Positions 10,764 to 21,227 are shown, numbered from the stretch's first letter. The stretch is DNA of 64,000 nt from Hellea sp. (GCA_014238285.1 JABABK010000005.1:1-64000), one strand, 5' to 3'. Notes: generated from the sequence alone by a model not told the origin. Program-made: numbers and translations.

Positions 10764-10857
10764 ATTGGTGCATATACGCACCACCCAAAGGCAAAGTAAA
10801 ACCAATATTCTGAAATAAAGACGCTAAATTGAGCAAAAACGCAACAAAGGAAATAAA

Positions 10858-11646
10858 ATGCGCAATCTCAAACAGATCACAATTTCGGCCCCGCTTATAC
10901 TGATTGGCCTGTTGGCAGGCGCTTGCCAGACTATGGGCCATAACGAAACTATAACCGCAGCAAAAACAAGCCCAGAACCTGTCGCCAAATCCGTCATGAT
11001 TGATCTTCCGCCTAATTCGCTATTATCACTCATTGGCTCTGAATATAAAGGCACAGATGAAGCCAAAGCGGCTCAGAACATTTTCTATAGTGAAGCCCTG
11101 CCCCTGGCAGCGCAGTATGGATTTAAGCGGCAAGCAGATTTACGCGTAACAGCGGTCAATGTTGGCGATTTCAAACCTAAGGGTTTCATTATGACCAGCT
11201 GGCCCAATGAAGCGACATTTGCAAATTTTCAAACCGACCCGAAATGGCCCGAATATAAAGCCATCCGTCCTGATATTTGGCATGATATTCGATATTATCG
11301 AGACGTTCAGGAAAACGGGCTACAGCTCAAACTACGAGCTGATAAATATTACACATTAGCTATCGCCTATTTAAACCCTGAAAACCCAGAGGATTACCAG
11401 ACATATCTATCCAATCTGGAAGGCGATGTGACGGCCAATGGCGGGAAGTTCATACTCAAAATGAAAGCTCCAACGCTTGAATCTTTATCAGGCGAACCGA
11501 CGCCGGATCAGCTCACCTTTATCGAATGGAATGACGCGGAAGGCGTCGATAAACTATTGGGGTCTGCTGCTTACAAGGCGAATAGCCATTACGCCCGATC
11601 AGGCACGACCAAATTTGCCTTTTACCGGCTTGAGGCAGCTATTTAG
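10858..11646 (+). CDS. Lipoprotein with DUF1330-like (dimeric alpha/beta barrel) domains
   Basis: Lipobox [51 protein letters not shown] resembles DUF1330. Confidence 0.55.
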   Translation: MRNLKQITISAPLILIGLLAGACQTMGHNETITAAKTSPEPVAKSVMIDLPPNSLLSLIGSEYKGTDEAKAAQNIFYSEALPLAAQYGFKRQADLRVTAVNVGDFKPKGFIMTSWPNEATFANFQTDPKWPEYKAIRPDIWHDIRYYRDVQENGLQLKLRADKYYTLAIAYLNPENPEDYQTYLSNLEGDVTANGGKFILKMKAPTLESLSGEPTPDQLTFIEWNDAEGVDKLLGSAAYKANSHYARSGTTKFAFYRLEAAI

Positions 11647-12689
11647 GTAACACTCCAACCCATATCATCCCCAGCGTGAAACGGCACGATATGTGTTGTT
11701 TCCGCCGCGATGGTTTTAGGAATAGATGTGGCGCGACGTGTTAATGTGATCGTCCCCTCGTTCACGGGCAGGCCATAAAAGGCAGGGCCGTTAAGTGAGG
11801 CGAAGGCTTCAAACTTATCCAGTGCATTTTCTTCGTCAAATGTTTTGAGATAACTTTCCAGAGCGCAAGGTGCGTTGAATAGCCCCGCGCACCCGCAATC
11901 AGATTCTTTACGCCCGACGGCGTGGGGCGCGGAATCTGTTCCAAGGAAAAACTTACTTGATTCCGATGTTGCGACGCGGCGTAAGGCAAGACGATGCTTT
12001 TCGCGCTTGGCCACAGGCAAGCAATAATAATGCGGGCGGATGCCGCCTTGAAAAATAGCGTTGCGGTTAAATTCAAGGTGATGTGGGGTGATCGTTGCAG
12101 CAACATTTGATCCGGCCTGTTCCACAAATTCGGCAGCTTCTTTTGTAGTGATATGTTCAAAAACGACTTTGAGCTCTGGCATGTCGTTTAACAACGGGAT
12201 CAAGACCTGCTCGATGAATATGGCTTCACGATCAAATATATCCACGTCCGAATGCGTAACTTCGCCGTGAACCAATAATGGCATCCCGACTCGCTGCATG
12301 GCTTCTAACGCGCCGTAGATATTCTTTACATCCGTGACACCGTAGCTGGAATTGGTCGTAGCATTGGCCGGGTAAAGCTTGGCGGCTGTGAAGACGCCTT
12401 CACTATGTCCCCGTGTCAATTCTTCTGGGTCGATACTATCGGTCAGATAACAGGTCATGAGCGGGGTAAAATCATAGTCCGGTGAAACAGCCGCGTTGAT
12501 ACGGCCGCGGTATTCACGGGCGGCTTTGACCGTGGTCACAGGCGGGGCCAAATTGGGCATGACAATGGCGCGGGCGAATTGTTTCGCCGTATGATCTGCC
12601 ACGGCTTCCAGCATAGTGCCATCGCGTAGATGGACGTGCCAGTCGTCTGGGCGGCGTATCGTCAAAGTGTAAGTCAATTCAGGCTCCAT
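11643..12689 (-). CDS. pyrC: Dihydroorotase
   Basis: [41 protein letters not shown]. Confidence 0.95.
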   Translation of the reverse strand: MEPELTYTLTIRRPDDWHVHLRDGTMLEAVADHTAKQFARAIVMPNLAPPVTTVKAAREYRGRINAAVSPDYDFTPLMTCYLTDSIDPEELTRGHSEGVFTAAKLYPANATTNSSYGVTDVKNIYGALEAMQRVGMPLLVHGEVTHSDVDIFDREAIFIEQVLIPLLNDMPELKVVFEHITTKEAAEFVEQAGSNVAATITPHHLEFNRNAIFQGGIRPHYYCLPVAKREKHRLALRRVATSESSKFFLGTDSAPHAVGRKESDCGCAGLFNAPCALESYLKTFDEENALDKFEAFASLNGPAFYGLPVNEGTITLTRRATSIPKTIAAETTHIVPFHAGDDMGWSVT

Positions 12690-12760
12690 ATTTGCGGCCC
12701 GTTTACACGAATTGGCATAGAATTACAGTGTAATTTCTGCGCTTTTTTCAGCCCCCATAA

Positions 12761-12837
12761 TGTCATCCCGGACTTGATCCGGGACCTATATACTTTCCGT
12801 CAAGATTTAAGGTCCCGGCTCATAGGCCGGGATGACA
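12761..12837. repeat. Intergenic palindromic repeat, family A
   Basis: TGTCATCCCGGACTTGATCCGGGACC...AAGATTTAAGGTCCCGGCTCATAGGCCGGGATGACA. Confidence 0.85.
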
Positions 12838-12873
12838 GTGGTTTTACTTAGTTCGCTAACCGTCCACAGCAAG

Positions 12874-13290
12874 TTAAAACAGCTGCAAAGCAGCCCAAAT
12901 AGCCATAACAATCAAAACGATCGAACTCAGAGCGAAGAGCGAAAACCGTACCATGACTTTATTACTGGTGATCTGGACCAAGCTATGTATCACGCGAATA
13001 ACCACATACGCCCAAGCCGCATAAAGCAACCATTCAACATGCTGCCCCATAGCGTAGAGGTAAAACATCAGCGCGTAAAAAATCACAGGCTGTTCGTGCA
13101 AGTGATTATAATTATCCGCAGCCCAACGCGCCTTAGCGGGTAATTGTTCCCCTAGCTTAGGGTTATCAATAAAGTCCTGAGTGTTTTTTGTGATGGCATT
13201 CATGGCCGGAATGCGCCTTACATACATCAGCATCCACATTACAAATGTCCAAAGTATAAGCGCCAATACAGGCGTCAAAAAATGTTCCAT
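12874..13290 (-). CDS. MAPEG family membrane protein
   Basis: Four hydrophobic segments; DNYNHLHEQPVIFYALMFYLYAMG typical of MAPEG. Confidence 0.8.
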   Translation of the reverse strand: MEHFLTPVLALILWTFVMWMLMYVRRIPAMNAITKNTQDFIDNPKLGEQLPAKARWAADNYNHLHEQPVIFYALMFYLYAMGQHVEWLLYAAWAYVVIRVIHSLVQITSNKVMVRFSLFALSSIVLIVMAIWAALQLF

Positions 13291-13372
13291 AAATCTCTCC
13301 CTAAATATGGGAGTATATAGAATTTTATAATCTGAACCAGAGAGAAATCCTAAACAAAATCATCACCAACTT

Positions 13373-13437
13373 CGCTCATCCCCGTGAAGACGGGGATCTT
13401 TTCTTCCAGGGATTCCCGCCGATGCGGGAATGAGCGG
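13373..13437. repeat. Intergenic palindromic repeat, family B
   Basis: CGCTCATCCCCGTGAAGACGGGGATC...GATTCCCGCCGATGCGGGAATGAGCGG. Confidence 0.8.
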
Positions 13438-13459
13438 GTTAGTTCACATTGGGAGAGAC

Positions 13460-13939
13460 CTACGCCCCCAAATATGGCTCCACATTCAACGTTGTGCCTT
13501 TAACCGACAACACGACTAGCTCGGCATTTGTCTCAGGATTACCCGCAGCAGCACGGGCCCGCCATTGTGTGTCGCCGACTTGGACGCGGCCCTCACCCAG
13601 TTCAAAATTAGCGACAGCCCGGACACGCATGCCAATCATAGAACGAGCACGGTCGTTAAGGTCCGAGGGCTCTCCGCCTTCCATCCTGGGCCGGACATAT
13701 TTATGACCCACAAACAGCAATACAATCGAAATAATAAAGAATAATAGAAATTGCATCTCCCAGCCAAAGGGTAGGAGGAAGGCGAGAACGCCGACCAAGA
13801 GCGCCGCTATTGCTGGCCACAATACATATGTCGTGCCCGTGAGCACTTCGACGATCAATAGTAAAACGCCGAGGATCACCCACTTTGTGCCGCTCATGCC
13901 CTCAAGCATGGCGATCAACATATTTCCGTCACTATCCAT
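13460..13939 (-). CDS. NfeD family protein
   Basis: Hydrophobic N-terminus, C-terminal OB-like domain (LNDRARSMIGMRVRAVANFELGEGRVQVGDTQWRARA); next to SPFH gene. Confidence 0.85.
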   Translation of the reverse strand: MDSDGNMLIAMLEGMSGTKWVILGVLLLIVEVLTGTTYVLWPAIAALLVGVLAFLLPFGWEMQFLLFFIISIVLLFVGHKYVRPRMEGGEPSDLNDRARSMIGMRVRAVANFELGEGRVQVGDTQWRARAAAGNPETNAELVVLSVKGTTLNVEPYLGA

Positions 13940-13958
13940 AGCTTATCCTTTTCTCTAA

Positions 13959-14879
13959 TTACTTCTTCGTTTTCGCGCCAGCTTCAAGCAGAGCGCCAAG
14001 GCCGCCGACTGTTGCCGCTAAGCTAGACAGTTCTGCCGGTACAATAACGGTTTTCTGGTTCGGAGAACTGGCAAGCGTTTCAAAGGCTTTGACATAGTCC
14101 TGCGCAACAAAGTAATTGATCGCGTTGACATCGCCTTTCGCAATGGCGGTTGAGACCATTTCGGTGGCTTTGGCTTCGGCCTCGGCTTCACGTTCACGCG
14201 CTTCAGCGTCCAGAAAAGCAGCCTGACGACGACCTTCAGCCTCACGGATGGCGGCTTCTTTTTCGCCTTCAGCATTTAGGATTTGTGACTGCTTATGACC
14301 TTCGGCCATTAGGATTTCAGCCCGCTTTTCACGCTCGGCTTTCATCTGCTTGTTCATAGCCTGTGTAATATCGTGCGGCGGCGAGAGATCTTTAATCTCG
14401 ATCCGTGTAACTTTCGTACCCCACGGGTCTGTCGCGGAGTCGATAACGACCAAAAGCTTGGCGTTAATCTCATCCCGGCGGGACAGAACTTCATCAAGAT
14501 CCATTGAACCGACCACGGTCCGAACATTGGTCAGACAGAGGTTTTGAATGGCGTTATCAAGACTATTAACCTCATAAGCGGCAGAGCGCGCATCGACGAC
14601 CTGAATAAAGACAACCGCATCGGCCGTGACCATGACGTTATCTTTGGTAATCACATCCTGAGACGGAATATCGATCACGCGTTCACGCATATTCATTTTA
14701 TAGCCGACGCTTTCAATAAATGGGATAAGAAATGACAAGCCGGGTTTAAGGGTTCGGGTATACTTTCCGAAGGTTTCAACCGTATATTCCATACCCTGCG
14801 GAACGGCTTTAACGGCCTTAAAAACTGTGACAATCGCCAACAGCACTAATACAATAGTTACAATACTTCCTGCTTCCAT
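13959..14879 (-). CDS. SPFH/Band 7 (stomatin/paraslipin-like) protein
   Basis: VPQGMEYTVETFGKYTRTLKPGLSFLIPFIESVGYKMNMRERVIDIPSQDVITKDN. Confidence 0.93.
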   Translation of the reverse strand: MEAGSIVTIVLVLLAIVTVFKAVKAVPQGMEYTVETFGKYTRTLKPGLSFLIPFIESVGYKMNMRERVIDIPSQDVITKDNVMVTADAVVFIQVVDARSAAYEVNSLDNAIQNLCLTNVRTVVGSMDLDEVLSRRDEINAKLLVVIDSATDPWGTKVTRIEIKDLSPPHDITQAMNKQMKAEREKRAEILMAEGHKQSQILNAEGEKEAAIREAEGRRQAAFLDAEAREREAEAEAKATEMVSTAIAKGDVNAINYFVAQDYVKAFETLASSPNQKTVIVPAELSSLAATVGGLGALLEAGAKTKK

Positions 14880-14900
14880 ATTTATTCTCCCACGTTTGGT

Positions 14901-15398
14901 TTAAAGGTTTTCTAGTACATATTCCGCAGATGAAACGCGGAACTCGCCGCCCTCTTCCACGTGCAGCGCTTCGACCACGCCGTCATTGGCAATCATAGCG
15001 TAACGTTGTGAGCGGCTGCCCATGCCAAACCCGCTACCGTCAAGTACTAAGTCGATGGCTTTAGCAAATGCACCGTTACCGTCGGCCAGCATTTGCATTT
15101 CATCAGACACGCCTTGATCTTGCGCCCAAGCGCCCATGACGAAAACATCATTGACGGATGTACAGGCGATGGCATCTACGCCCTTAGCCGTAAACTCGGC
15201 GGCGCGCTCTTTAAAGCCCGGCAAATGTTTAGCGCTGCATGTTGGTGTAAAAGCCCCCGGCACAGCAAATAGCGCAACGCGCTTGCCGCCAAAGACTTGC
15301 GCTGTCGTAACAGGCTCCGGCCCGTCTGCGCCCATAGTCATAAATGTTGCGTCTGGTAATTTATCGCCGACTTTTATTGGCATGGAATTCTCCCTCAT
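14901..15398 (-). CDS. Peroxiredoxin (Prx5-like)
   Basis: ALFAVPGAFTPTCSAKHLPGF active-site motif. Confidence 0.94.
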   Translation of the reverse strand: MRENSMPIKVGDKLPDATFMTMGADGPEPVTTAQVFGGKRVALFAVPGAFTPTCSAKHLPGFKERAAEFTAKGVDAIACTSVNDVFVMGAWAQDQGVSDEMQMLADGNGAFAKAIDLVLDGSGFGMGSRSQRYAMIANDGVVEALHVEEGGEFRVSSAEYVLENL

Positions 15399-15483
15399 AT
15401 GTTCCGTTGTTATCTATAGATATGGGTATATTTGCAGTAAAAAACAAGAATGACTTGAAAAACTTTGCCTTTTACCCAACCTT

Positions 15484-16056
15484 ATGCTTATGGAAAATAT
15501 AACAGATTTAACCGGAAAATTTCTAATCGCCCTACCCGGCATGGGTGATCCGCGCTTTGAAAAGTCGGTTATTTACATGTGCAGCCACACATCGGACGGT
15601 TCTATGGGCATCATTATTAATAAAGCCAAAGGCGATATTGTGATTTCAGATTTGCTTGGACAAATCGGTATTGAAGGCGCCGTCACCGTCGCCGACACGC
15701 CTGTTCTTGACGGCGGCCCGGTCGATATAGACCGGGGGTTCGTACTCCATACCGCTGATTATTATAATGAAGAGACAAGTCTTCGCCTATCCGAAACCCT
15801 TGCTCTCACATCGACCAAAGATATTTTGACAGCTCTCACAACGGAAAATGCGCCCGGCCTCGCGGTTCTAGCTGTAGGTTATTCTGGATGGGGCGGCGGG
15901 CAGATTGAAAGCGAAATAGCGCAAAATGCATGGATGATCGTCGACGCCAAAGAAAGCCTGATTTTCGAAGAAGGCTTGGATGATAAATGGGCCAAAGCCC
16001 TGGCAACCATTGGCGTCACGCCGGAGATGCTATCCCATGTAGGCGGGCGGGCTTAG
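15484..16056 (+). CDS. YqgE/AlgH family protein
   Basis: LTGKFLIALPGMGDPRFEKSVIYMCSHTSDGSMGIIINK. Confidence 0.93.
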   Translation: MLMENITDLTGKFLIALPGMGDPRFEKSVIYMCSHTSDGSMGIIINKAKGDIVISDLLGQIGIEGAVTVADTPVLDGGPVDIDRGFVLHTADYYNEETSLRLSETLALTSTKDILTALTTENAPGLAVLAVGYSGWGGGQIESEIAQNAWMIVDAKESLIFEEGLDDKWAKALATIGVTPEMLSHVGGRA

Positions 16057-16062
16057 CGCTCA

Positions 16063-16443
16063 TTACCATTTAAGACCCCAATGTTTTGCAACTAATGCCA
16101 CTAACGCAACTTCGCTGACGTGAACTTCCTCGTCAGCATTGGCTATATCACCCATGGCTATCAAAATAGCTGGTTTGTTTTTTACCGTGCTAAGATTACC
16201 CAAACAATCCCTCAGCCATATTTCAAATCCCTTGCCTGTCACTTTGGTTTTAAGCTCGTCTTTATTAAGCTCATACCACATGATAATATCAGCCTCTGAC
16301 ACACTCGCCACCACTACCTGCATGGATTGCAAATATTTCACGGAGCCGACAAACGCCTTGATTTCCTCGGATAAAACTTTTTTATCAGCAAAGATCGTCA
16401 TGGCCAAAAGGCCTAACAGGCTATCTAAATTGTCTTTTTTCAT
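16063..16443 (-). CDS. TerB-like protein
   Basis: LLAMTIFADKKVLSEEIKAFV and IANADEEVHVSEVALVALVAKHWG resemble TerB acidic-helix repeats. Confidence 0.5.
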   Translation of the reverse strand: MKKDNLDSLLGLLAMTIFADKKVLSEEIKAFVGSVKYLQSMQVVVASVSEADIIMWYELNKDELKTKVTGKGFEIWLRDCLGNLSTVKNKPAILIAMGDIANADEEVHVSEVALVALVAKHWGLKW

Positions 16444-16555
16444 CCCAATGGTATTGACGCCTAAGACTTAAGATTAGCTTTAACTGTGTAAATTATTGCG
16501 CGTCAGGGCATTGTCCTGCATATAGTTTATAAAGCGATAGGTTTGGGGATTAAAC

Positions 16556-17755
16556 GTGGAAACATTACAGCAGCTTTTTCCAGAACTCAGCCGCGGCGCA
16601 ATATCCATGCACGGTTTTATCTTCATAGCCAATATTGTGCTGTTCATGCTGGCACGTCCAATCATGAAACTGATTGATCCAACGGCCAAGAACGATTCTA
16701 AAGTCCGTTTATTCAGAACACTGAATATTTTAGTTTTCGTCCTTCATATTCTTGACCTGATTCTGCTTAGATCAAGTGGTTATTACCAACATTACTTCAT
16801 CAAAATTGGCTATAGCGTCATGCTCGTTTACGGGGCTTTGCTCATCTATAGTCTCTTATGCGCCCAGTCGAAAAAAAGATTTGGTAAGGAAAAAACTATA
16901 GACGGGAAACCCGGTCATATTGAAAGCTATAGCTCTAGACTGGTCGATCTCGTTCTATTAGTCATCATTGTTTTAACGGTTATCTATGGTCTCATTAAAA
17001 TTTGGGGCGCAGACAGTCTTTTAGAAGCCACCGGTATTTACGGCATCATCGCCGCGTTCCTCGCCTTCACCAGTAATATCTGGGCACCTGATATCATCAG
17101 CGGCATGATCATCCTAAACACGGAAATCCTCGAAGACGGCGACGTCGTTGTCATCGATGGTCATCCTAATGAATATATCATTGGCCGTGTCACCTTGATC
17201 TACGTTGTGCTTTATGATGTTCGAAACAATAATCGTACTCTGATGCGAAACTCACAGTTCACACAAAGCCGCATCGATAATCTTAGCCGCATAACCAGTA
17301 CAGATGGCATTCGTCAGGGCCTTCTTTATAAAATTGGTTACCCAGGTTTTTCCGGCAATCGAGACGCCCGATTAGAGCAATTAACTGAGTTTAAAAAATC
17401 CATTGGCGATATGTTTGAAACAGCCTTTGAACATTGCTGCAATGAAGAAGACATCAAGATTAATCCCAATAAAAGCTTTGATTGGGCACTCACGAGCGCT
17501 GGCGATTACGCCCTTGAATACACACTTTGGATCTATCTGGACCGCATCCCGAATTCCAAAATCACATCGACCATCAGACGACATTTAATGGGCACAATTT
17601 ACGCTGTGAACGAGGCTGTTTATACGGCGTCAATTGCAGAAAATATTGATCTATCTACACCGGGAGTACACCAAATAACTGTTTCAACCAATAACACTAA
17701 CACAGTTCTTCAAGACATAAACCTAAGAGCTGATATTGAAGCGAATAACGCTTAG
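16556..17755 (+). CDS. MscS-like mechanosensitive ion channel domain protein
   Basis: IYGIIAAFLAFTSNIWAPDIISGMIILNTEILEDGDVVVIDGHPNEYIIGRVTLIYVVL. Confidence 0.75.
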   Translation: METLQQLFPELSRGAISMHGFIFIANIVLFMLARPIMKLIDPTAKNDSKVRLFRTLNILVFVLHILDLILLRSSGYYQHYFIKIGYSVMLVYGALLIYSLLCAQSKKRFGKEKTIDGKPGHIESYSSRLVDLVLLVIIVLTVIYGLIKIWGADSLLEATGIYGIIAAFLAFTSNIWAPDIISGMIILNTEILEDGDVVVIDGHPNEYIIGRVTLIYVVLYDVRNNNRTLMRNSQFTQSRIDNLSRITSTDGIRQGLLYKIGYPGFSGNRDARLEQLTEFKKSIGDMFETAFEHCCNEEDIKINPNKSFDWALTSAGDYALEYTLWIYLDRIPNSKITSTIRRHLMGTIYAVNEAVYTASIAENIDLSTPGVHQITVSTNNTNTVLQDINLRADIEANNA

Positions 17756-17796
17756 ATTAACATCTGAACCGCGGACAAAATCCAGAGGAGCCAACA

Positions 17797-18372
17797 TCAA
17801 TCATTACTCAGCCGGCTATAGACATCATGGTCTTGCCACCTGCCATTGATCTTGAGATAGTCGCGCGCCGTACCTTCATGCTCAAAACCAAGCACTTCAA
17901 GAAGTTTGATGGATGGTTCATTGCTCGCCTGGACGGCCGCCTCGACGCGGTGAAGGCCTAAATCTTCAAAGCAAAATCTTAAAGCGGCGCGCACGGCGGC
18001 TCTAGCAAAGCCTTGGCGCGCATATTCTTCGCCAATCCAATATCCGAGCGAGGCCGACTGCGCCGGCGCTTTTTGCAGGCGACTTATATTACACGCCCCA
18101 ACGAGATTTAGATTAGCCCCTGCAAAAATATGATACGGAAATCCGGTGCCAAGTTCCGCCATTCGGTTATAGGCGGATATTCGAGATTTATAAGAGGTCC
18201 GACTTAAATGCGTCTCACTCCAATCCGGCTCCCACGGTTTTAAATATTGCTCATTGGCACGGCGCAAAGCGGCCCAATCTTCAAAGTCAGCCCAGCGTGG
18301 ATGACGTAGCTCTATCCTGCCCCCGCCTGCCTGCTCTGTCAAAACTTTGGATTTGTATCGGCCTAAGACCAT
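17797..18372 (-). CDS. GNAT N-acetyltransferase (RimJ-like)
   Basis: LGYWIGEEYARQGFARAAVRAALRFCFEDLGLHRVEAAVQASNEPSIKLLEVLGFEHEGTARDYLKING. Confidence 0.9.
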   Translation of the reverse strand: MVLGRYKSKVLTEQAGGGRIELRHPRWADFEDWAALRRANEQYLKPWEPDWSETHLSRTSYKSRISAYNRMAELGTGFPYHIFAGANLNLVGACNISRLQKAPAQSASLGYWIGEEYARQGFARAAVRAALRFCFEDLGLHRVEAAVQASNEPSIKLLEVLGFEHEGTARDYLKINGRWQDHDVYSRLSND

Positions 18373-19079
18373 GAAATGCGCCCCTCTCGTCTATGTAGAA
18401 TCACATATATGACGAGAAGAACAATTGCTAGCCCGTACCAGGTTAGCATGTAATCAAAATGATTGTTTCGAATTTGAGGCCGTTTAGCAGGCAATAGACT
18501 GGCATCTGTCGCACCCATAACAACATCGACGTAAAACCGGGTATCTGCTCCGCCTGCTACAGTCTTGGCCCAATCATGGCCTTCTGGCATCGGGTTAAAT
18601 CCGAACCAGCGGTTTTTCTCTGGCGTGCTATCAACATGGGATTTATTCTCTGGCCGCGCGAGGCGCACATACCCAACAAGTATTTCAGCATGTGCCTTTA
18701 TTTGCGGCGCAGGCATTTCATCAGGAATCACGTTAAGGGCTGCAAATGTGGTCATGCCATCATTAATAACCGGGCTGTATAATCGCCAGCTCACATCTCT
18801 ATTTTCACCGGTAAACACTCTAAACGGCGTTTCAAAATATGGTTTGTCGACAGTGACCTTTATACGCCGAAAATCTACGGGTGCCTTATTAGCAATTTCA
18901 TCGGCGATATCTTGAAAGCCCGTCAATGGCGGCGCGGTAACCGATGCTTCGACTTCGCTGAGTAACGCCGTTTTCCATTGTAGGCGTTGATATTGCCACG
19001 TGCCCAGCCAAACAAGAATGGCCAGCATGATGGCTGTAATAATGGTAAGACCGGGGAATGGCCGAAAGCTAATCTTCAT
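18363..19079 (-). CDS. SURF1 family cytochrome oxidase biogenesis protein
   Basis: LVWLGTWQYQRLQWK, C-terminal RNNHFDYMLTWYGLAIVLLVIYVI; start taken at MKISFRPFPG (longer ORF starts at 19190). Confidence 0.9.
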   Translation of the reverse strand: MKISFRPFPGLTIITAIMLAILVWLGTWQYQRLQWKTALLSEVEASVTAPPLTGFQDIADEIANKAPVDFRRIKVTVDKPYFETPFRVFTGENRDVSWRLYSPVINDGMTTFAALNVIPDEMPAPQIKAHAEILVGYVRLARPENKSHVDSTPEKNRWFGFNPMPEGHDWAKTVAGGADTRFYVDVVMGATDASLLPAKRPQIRNNHFDYMLTWYGLAIVLLVIYVILHRREGRISWS

Positions 19080-19464
19080 TTTGTTTCTTAAAGTCAGGCT
19101 TCTTAAAATCTTTAGCGCGCACTTGCTGAGCGTTTCTGACCCACTGCATATTAAACATAATGCCGCGAAATGGGCGTAGTAATCCAACACAAGCGAGCAC
19201 TAATATTGGGCCCCAAATCACAAAGACCAACCAGCCAGGCGCATCTGTCAGGAACTGAAACCCAATCACGATGGGAATGAAGACAAACATGACAATAGTC
19301 ATGACAAAAAACGCTGGACCATCGCCAGCGTCTTCCATCGTAAAATCCGCGCCGCAAGACTCGCAATTTTCATTGAACTTTAGAAAGCCCTTAAAGAGAG
19401 CCCCCTCACCGCATTTTGGGCAGCGTCCGGATAGACCGGTGGATACGGGACTATGATAAGCCAT
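19069..19464 (-). CDS. DUF983 family protein
   Basis: GRCPKCGEGALFKGFLKFNENCESCGADFTMEDAGDGPAFFVM. Confidence 0.93.
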   Translation of the reverse strand: MAYHSPVSTGLSGRCPKCGEGALFKGFLKFNENCESCGADFTMEDAGDGPAFFVMTIVMFVFIPIVIGFQFLTDAPGWLVFVIWGPILVLACVGLLRPFRGIMFNMQWVRNAQQVRAKDFKKPDFKKQNED

Positions 19465-19476
19465 AGCCCCCCCTTA

Positions 19477-20427
19477 TCACTGGAATATGACGTATAGGAA
19501 GACGAAGAGGAACAACCATACAACGTCAACAAAATGCCAGTACCAAGCGGCCGCTTCAAAGCCGAAATGCTTTTCTGGTTTCATGCCGCCGCGTGCAAGA
19601 CGCAAATAACATACAAACAAGAAGATCGTTCCGATCAAGACATGCAGACCGTGAAAGCCTGTCGCGAGGAAGAAGGCAGATCCATAAATATTGGTTGAGA
19701 GCCAAAAAGCTCCATCTGCGCCGTCAATATTACGGTGCGCATAGGCTTCCATATATTCAACGCCCTGAAGATAGGTAAAGAAAATACCCAGCAGAACTGT
19801 CAGGATAAGACCTAATTTAGCCGCCTTGCGGTCACCTTTAACGAGGGCATGGTGAGCCCAAGTCACAGTCGTACCAGAGAGCAGTAGAACCAGCGTATTC
19901 ATCAAAGGAATATGCCATGGATTAATGGTTTCAATGCCGGGAGGCGGCCAGCTAGCATAACCTACAGCATTCTCGGTTACATCTGGATTCCATTTAGCAC
20001 GAACTTTGTGCCAAAGGCCAAGCTCAAAGAACATCCAGAACCAACCGACGAAGAACATAGCTTCTTGCATGATAAACATAATCATGCCGTAACGCAGACC
20101 AATATCAACAACAGGCGTGTGATCACCGGCTGCAGATTCCCGCGCCACATCACGCCACCAACCATACATCACATAGGCAGCGAACAAACAGCCGATTAGT
20201 AGAATAATCCAGCCACCATTTGAAACATCGCGTCCCTGGATGGTGTAAAGCCCGCGTGCGAAGAAAAACTCCATCATCGCATTTGGTTCAGCCGGGTTCC
20301 GGCTCACAAGGCCCCCAAAGAAAATAACCATGCCCAGTCCCCAGACAAGGGCGGCTAGGCCTGATAGAAACGGCCAAGGGCTCGGGTCTACCAAATGATA
20401 GTCATGTTCAACAGCGTGAGATCCCAT
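19477..20427 (-). CDS. ctaE: Cytochrome c oxidase subunit III
   Basis: HDYHLVDPSPWPFLSGLAAL, FWLSTNIYGSAFFLATGFHGLHVLIGTIFL, AAAWYWHFVDVVWLFLF; start at MGSHAVEHDYHL with GGAGGACTCT upstream. Confidence 0.95.
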   Translation of the reverse strand: MGSHAVEHDYHLVDPSPWPFLSGLAALVWGLGMVIFFGGLVSRNPAEPNAMMEFFFARGLYTIQGRDVSNGGWIILLIGCLFAAYVMYGWWRDVARESAAGDHTPVVDIGLRYGMIMFIMQEAMFFVGWFWMFFELGLWHKVRAKWNPDVTENAVGYASWPPPGIETINPWHIPLMNTLVLLLSGTTVTWAHHALVKGDRKAAKLGLILTVLLGIFFTYLQGVEYMEAYAHRNIDGADGAFWLSTNIYGSAFFLATGFHGLHVLIGTIFLFVCYLRLARGGMKPEKHFGFEAAAWYWHFVDVVWLFLFVFLYVIFQ

Positions 20428-20514
20428 AGAGTCCTCCAAAGCGCGAGTCGCGCACAGTTCATTAGTTCCATGTCCTATAACCAAGCTACGGGCAGCCCGC
20501 AATAAGCTATAGGC

Positions 20515-21078
20515 CTAGTTTAAAGCATCGCGGCTTTGCGCCGCACTTACTGTCTTCGGGTCTTTCACCCGAAAAAACGTATAGGACAAGGTCATGTCCT
20601 TAACGTCTTTAAAGCGTTTTTCCTCATCAAGTAGAGGATCAACAAAAAACAACACCGGCATCGTCGCTTCTTGACCTGCTTCAAGTAATTGCTCCGTAAA
20701 GCAAAAACACTCGGTTTTAACAAAAAACGGCGCGCCTTTAATGGGCGTCACATTAAAATTAGCCGTTCCAACAATCGGTTCATCAGACGTATTTTTCACC
20801 CGGTAATAGGCCAGTGCTGATTGCCCTAGCTTAACATCGACAAAACGCTGCTCGGGTTTAAACTCCCATGCGAGGCCTGGGGCAATATTGGAATCAAAGT
20901 AAACGCGGACGGTTCTGTCAATAATTTGCGTATCATTGCTAGCAGCCCGCTTCGTGGTCCCGCCATATCCTGTGACGGCGCAGAACTTTTCGTAAAGCGG
21001 TTTGGAGGCAAAGCCTAAGCCAAGCATGGCGATTGCCATGCCTGTTAATATCCAAACCGTTTTACGGTTTTGATTCAT
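20515..21078 (-). CDS. ctaG: Cytochrome c oxidase assembly protein CtaG (Cox11-like)
   Basis: PLYEKFCAVTGYGGTT, KTECFCFTEQLLEAGQEATMPVLFFVDP. Confidence 0.94.
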   Translation of the reverse strand: MNQNRKTVWILTGMAIAMLGLGFASKPLYEKFCAVTGYGGTTKRAASNDTQIIDRTVRVYFDSNIAPGLAWEFKPEQRFVDVKLGQSALAYYRVKNTSDEPIVGTANFNVTPIKGAPFFVKTECFCFTEQLLEAGQEATMPVLFFVDPLLDEEKRFKDVKDMTLSYTFFRVKDPKTVSAAQSRDALN

Positions 21079-21227
21079 CCGGCCGCTCCGGCCGCGCGTG
21101 TGATCATAGTGATAAACACAAAAGCCATGAAAGAAGCGAGTAATAAAGCGATCGCTATATTGCGGCGATTACGGGCCTTTAGCTCTGCCGCTGTCGGCTC
21201 ATATGTTTCGGGAATGTTTTCGGTCAT
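21075..21227 (-). CDS. 50-aa single-TM small protein between ctaB and ctaG
   Basis: Own translation [54 protein letters not shown] overlaps with both neighbours; absent from ORF track. Confidence 0.85.
   Translation of the reverse strand: MTENIPETYEPTAAELKARNRRNIAIALLLASFMAFVFITMITRAAGAAG

Noticed and set aside
12832-13143. 103-aa plus-strand ORF antisense to the MAPEG gene
   Set aside because: Antisense to a supported membrane protein CDS; no independent evidence
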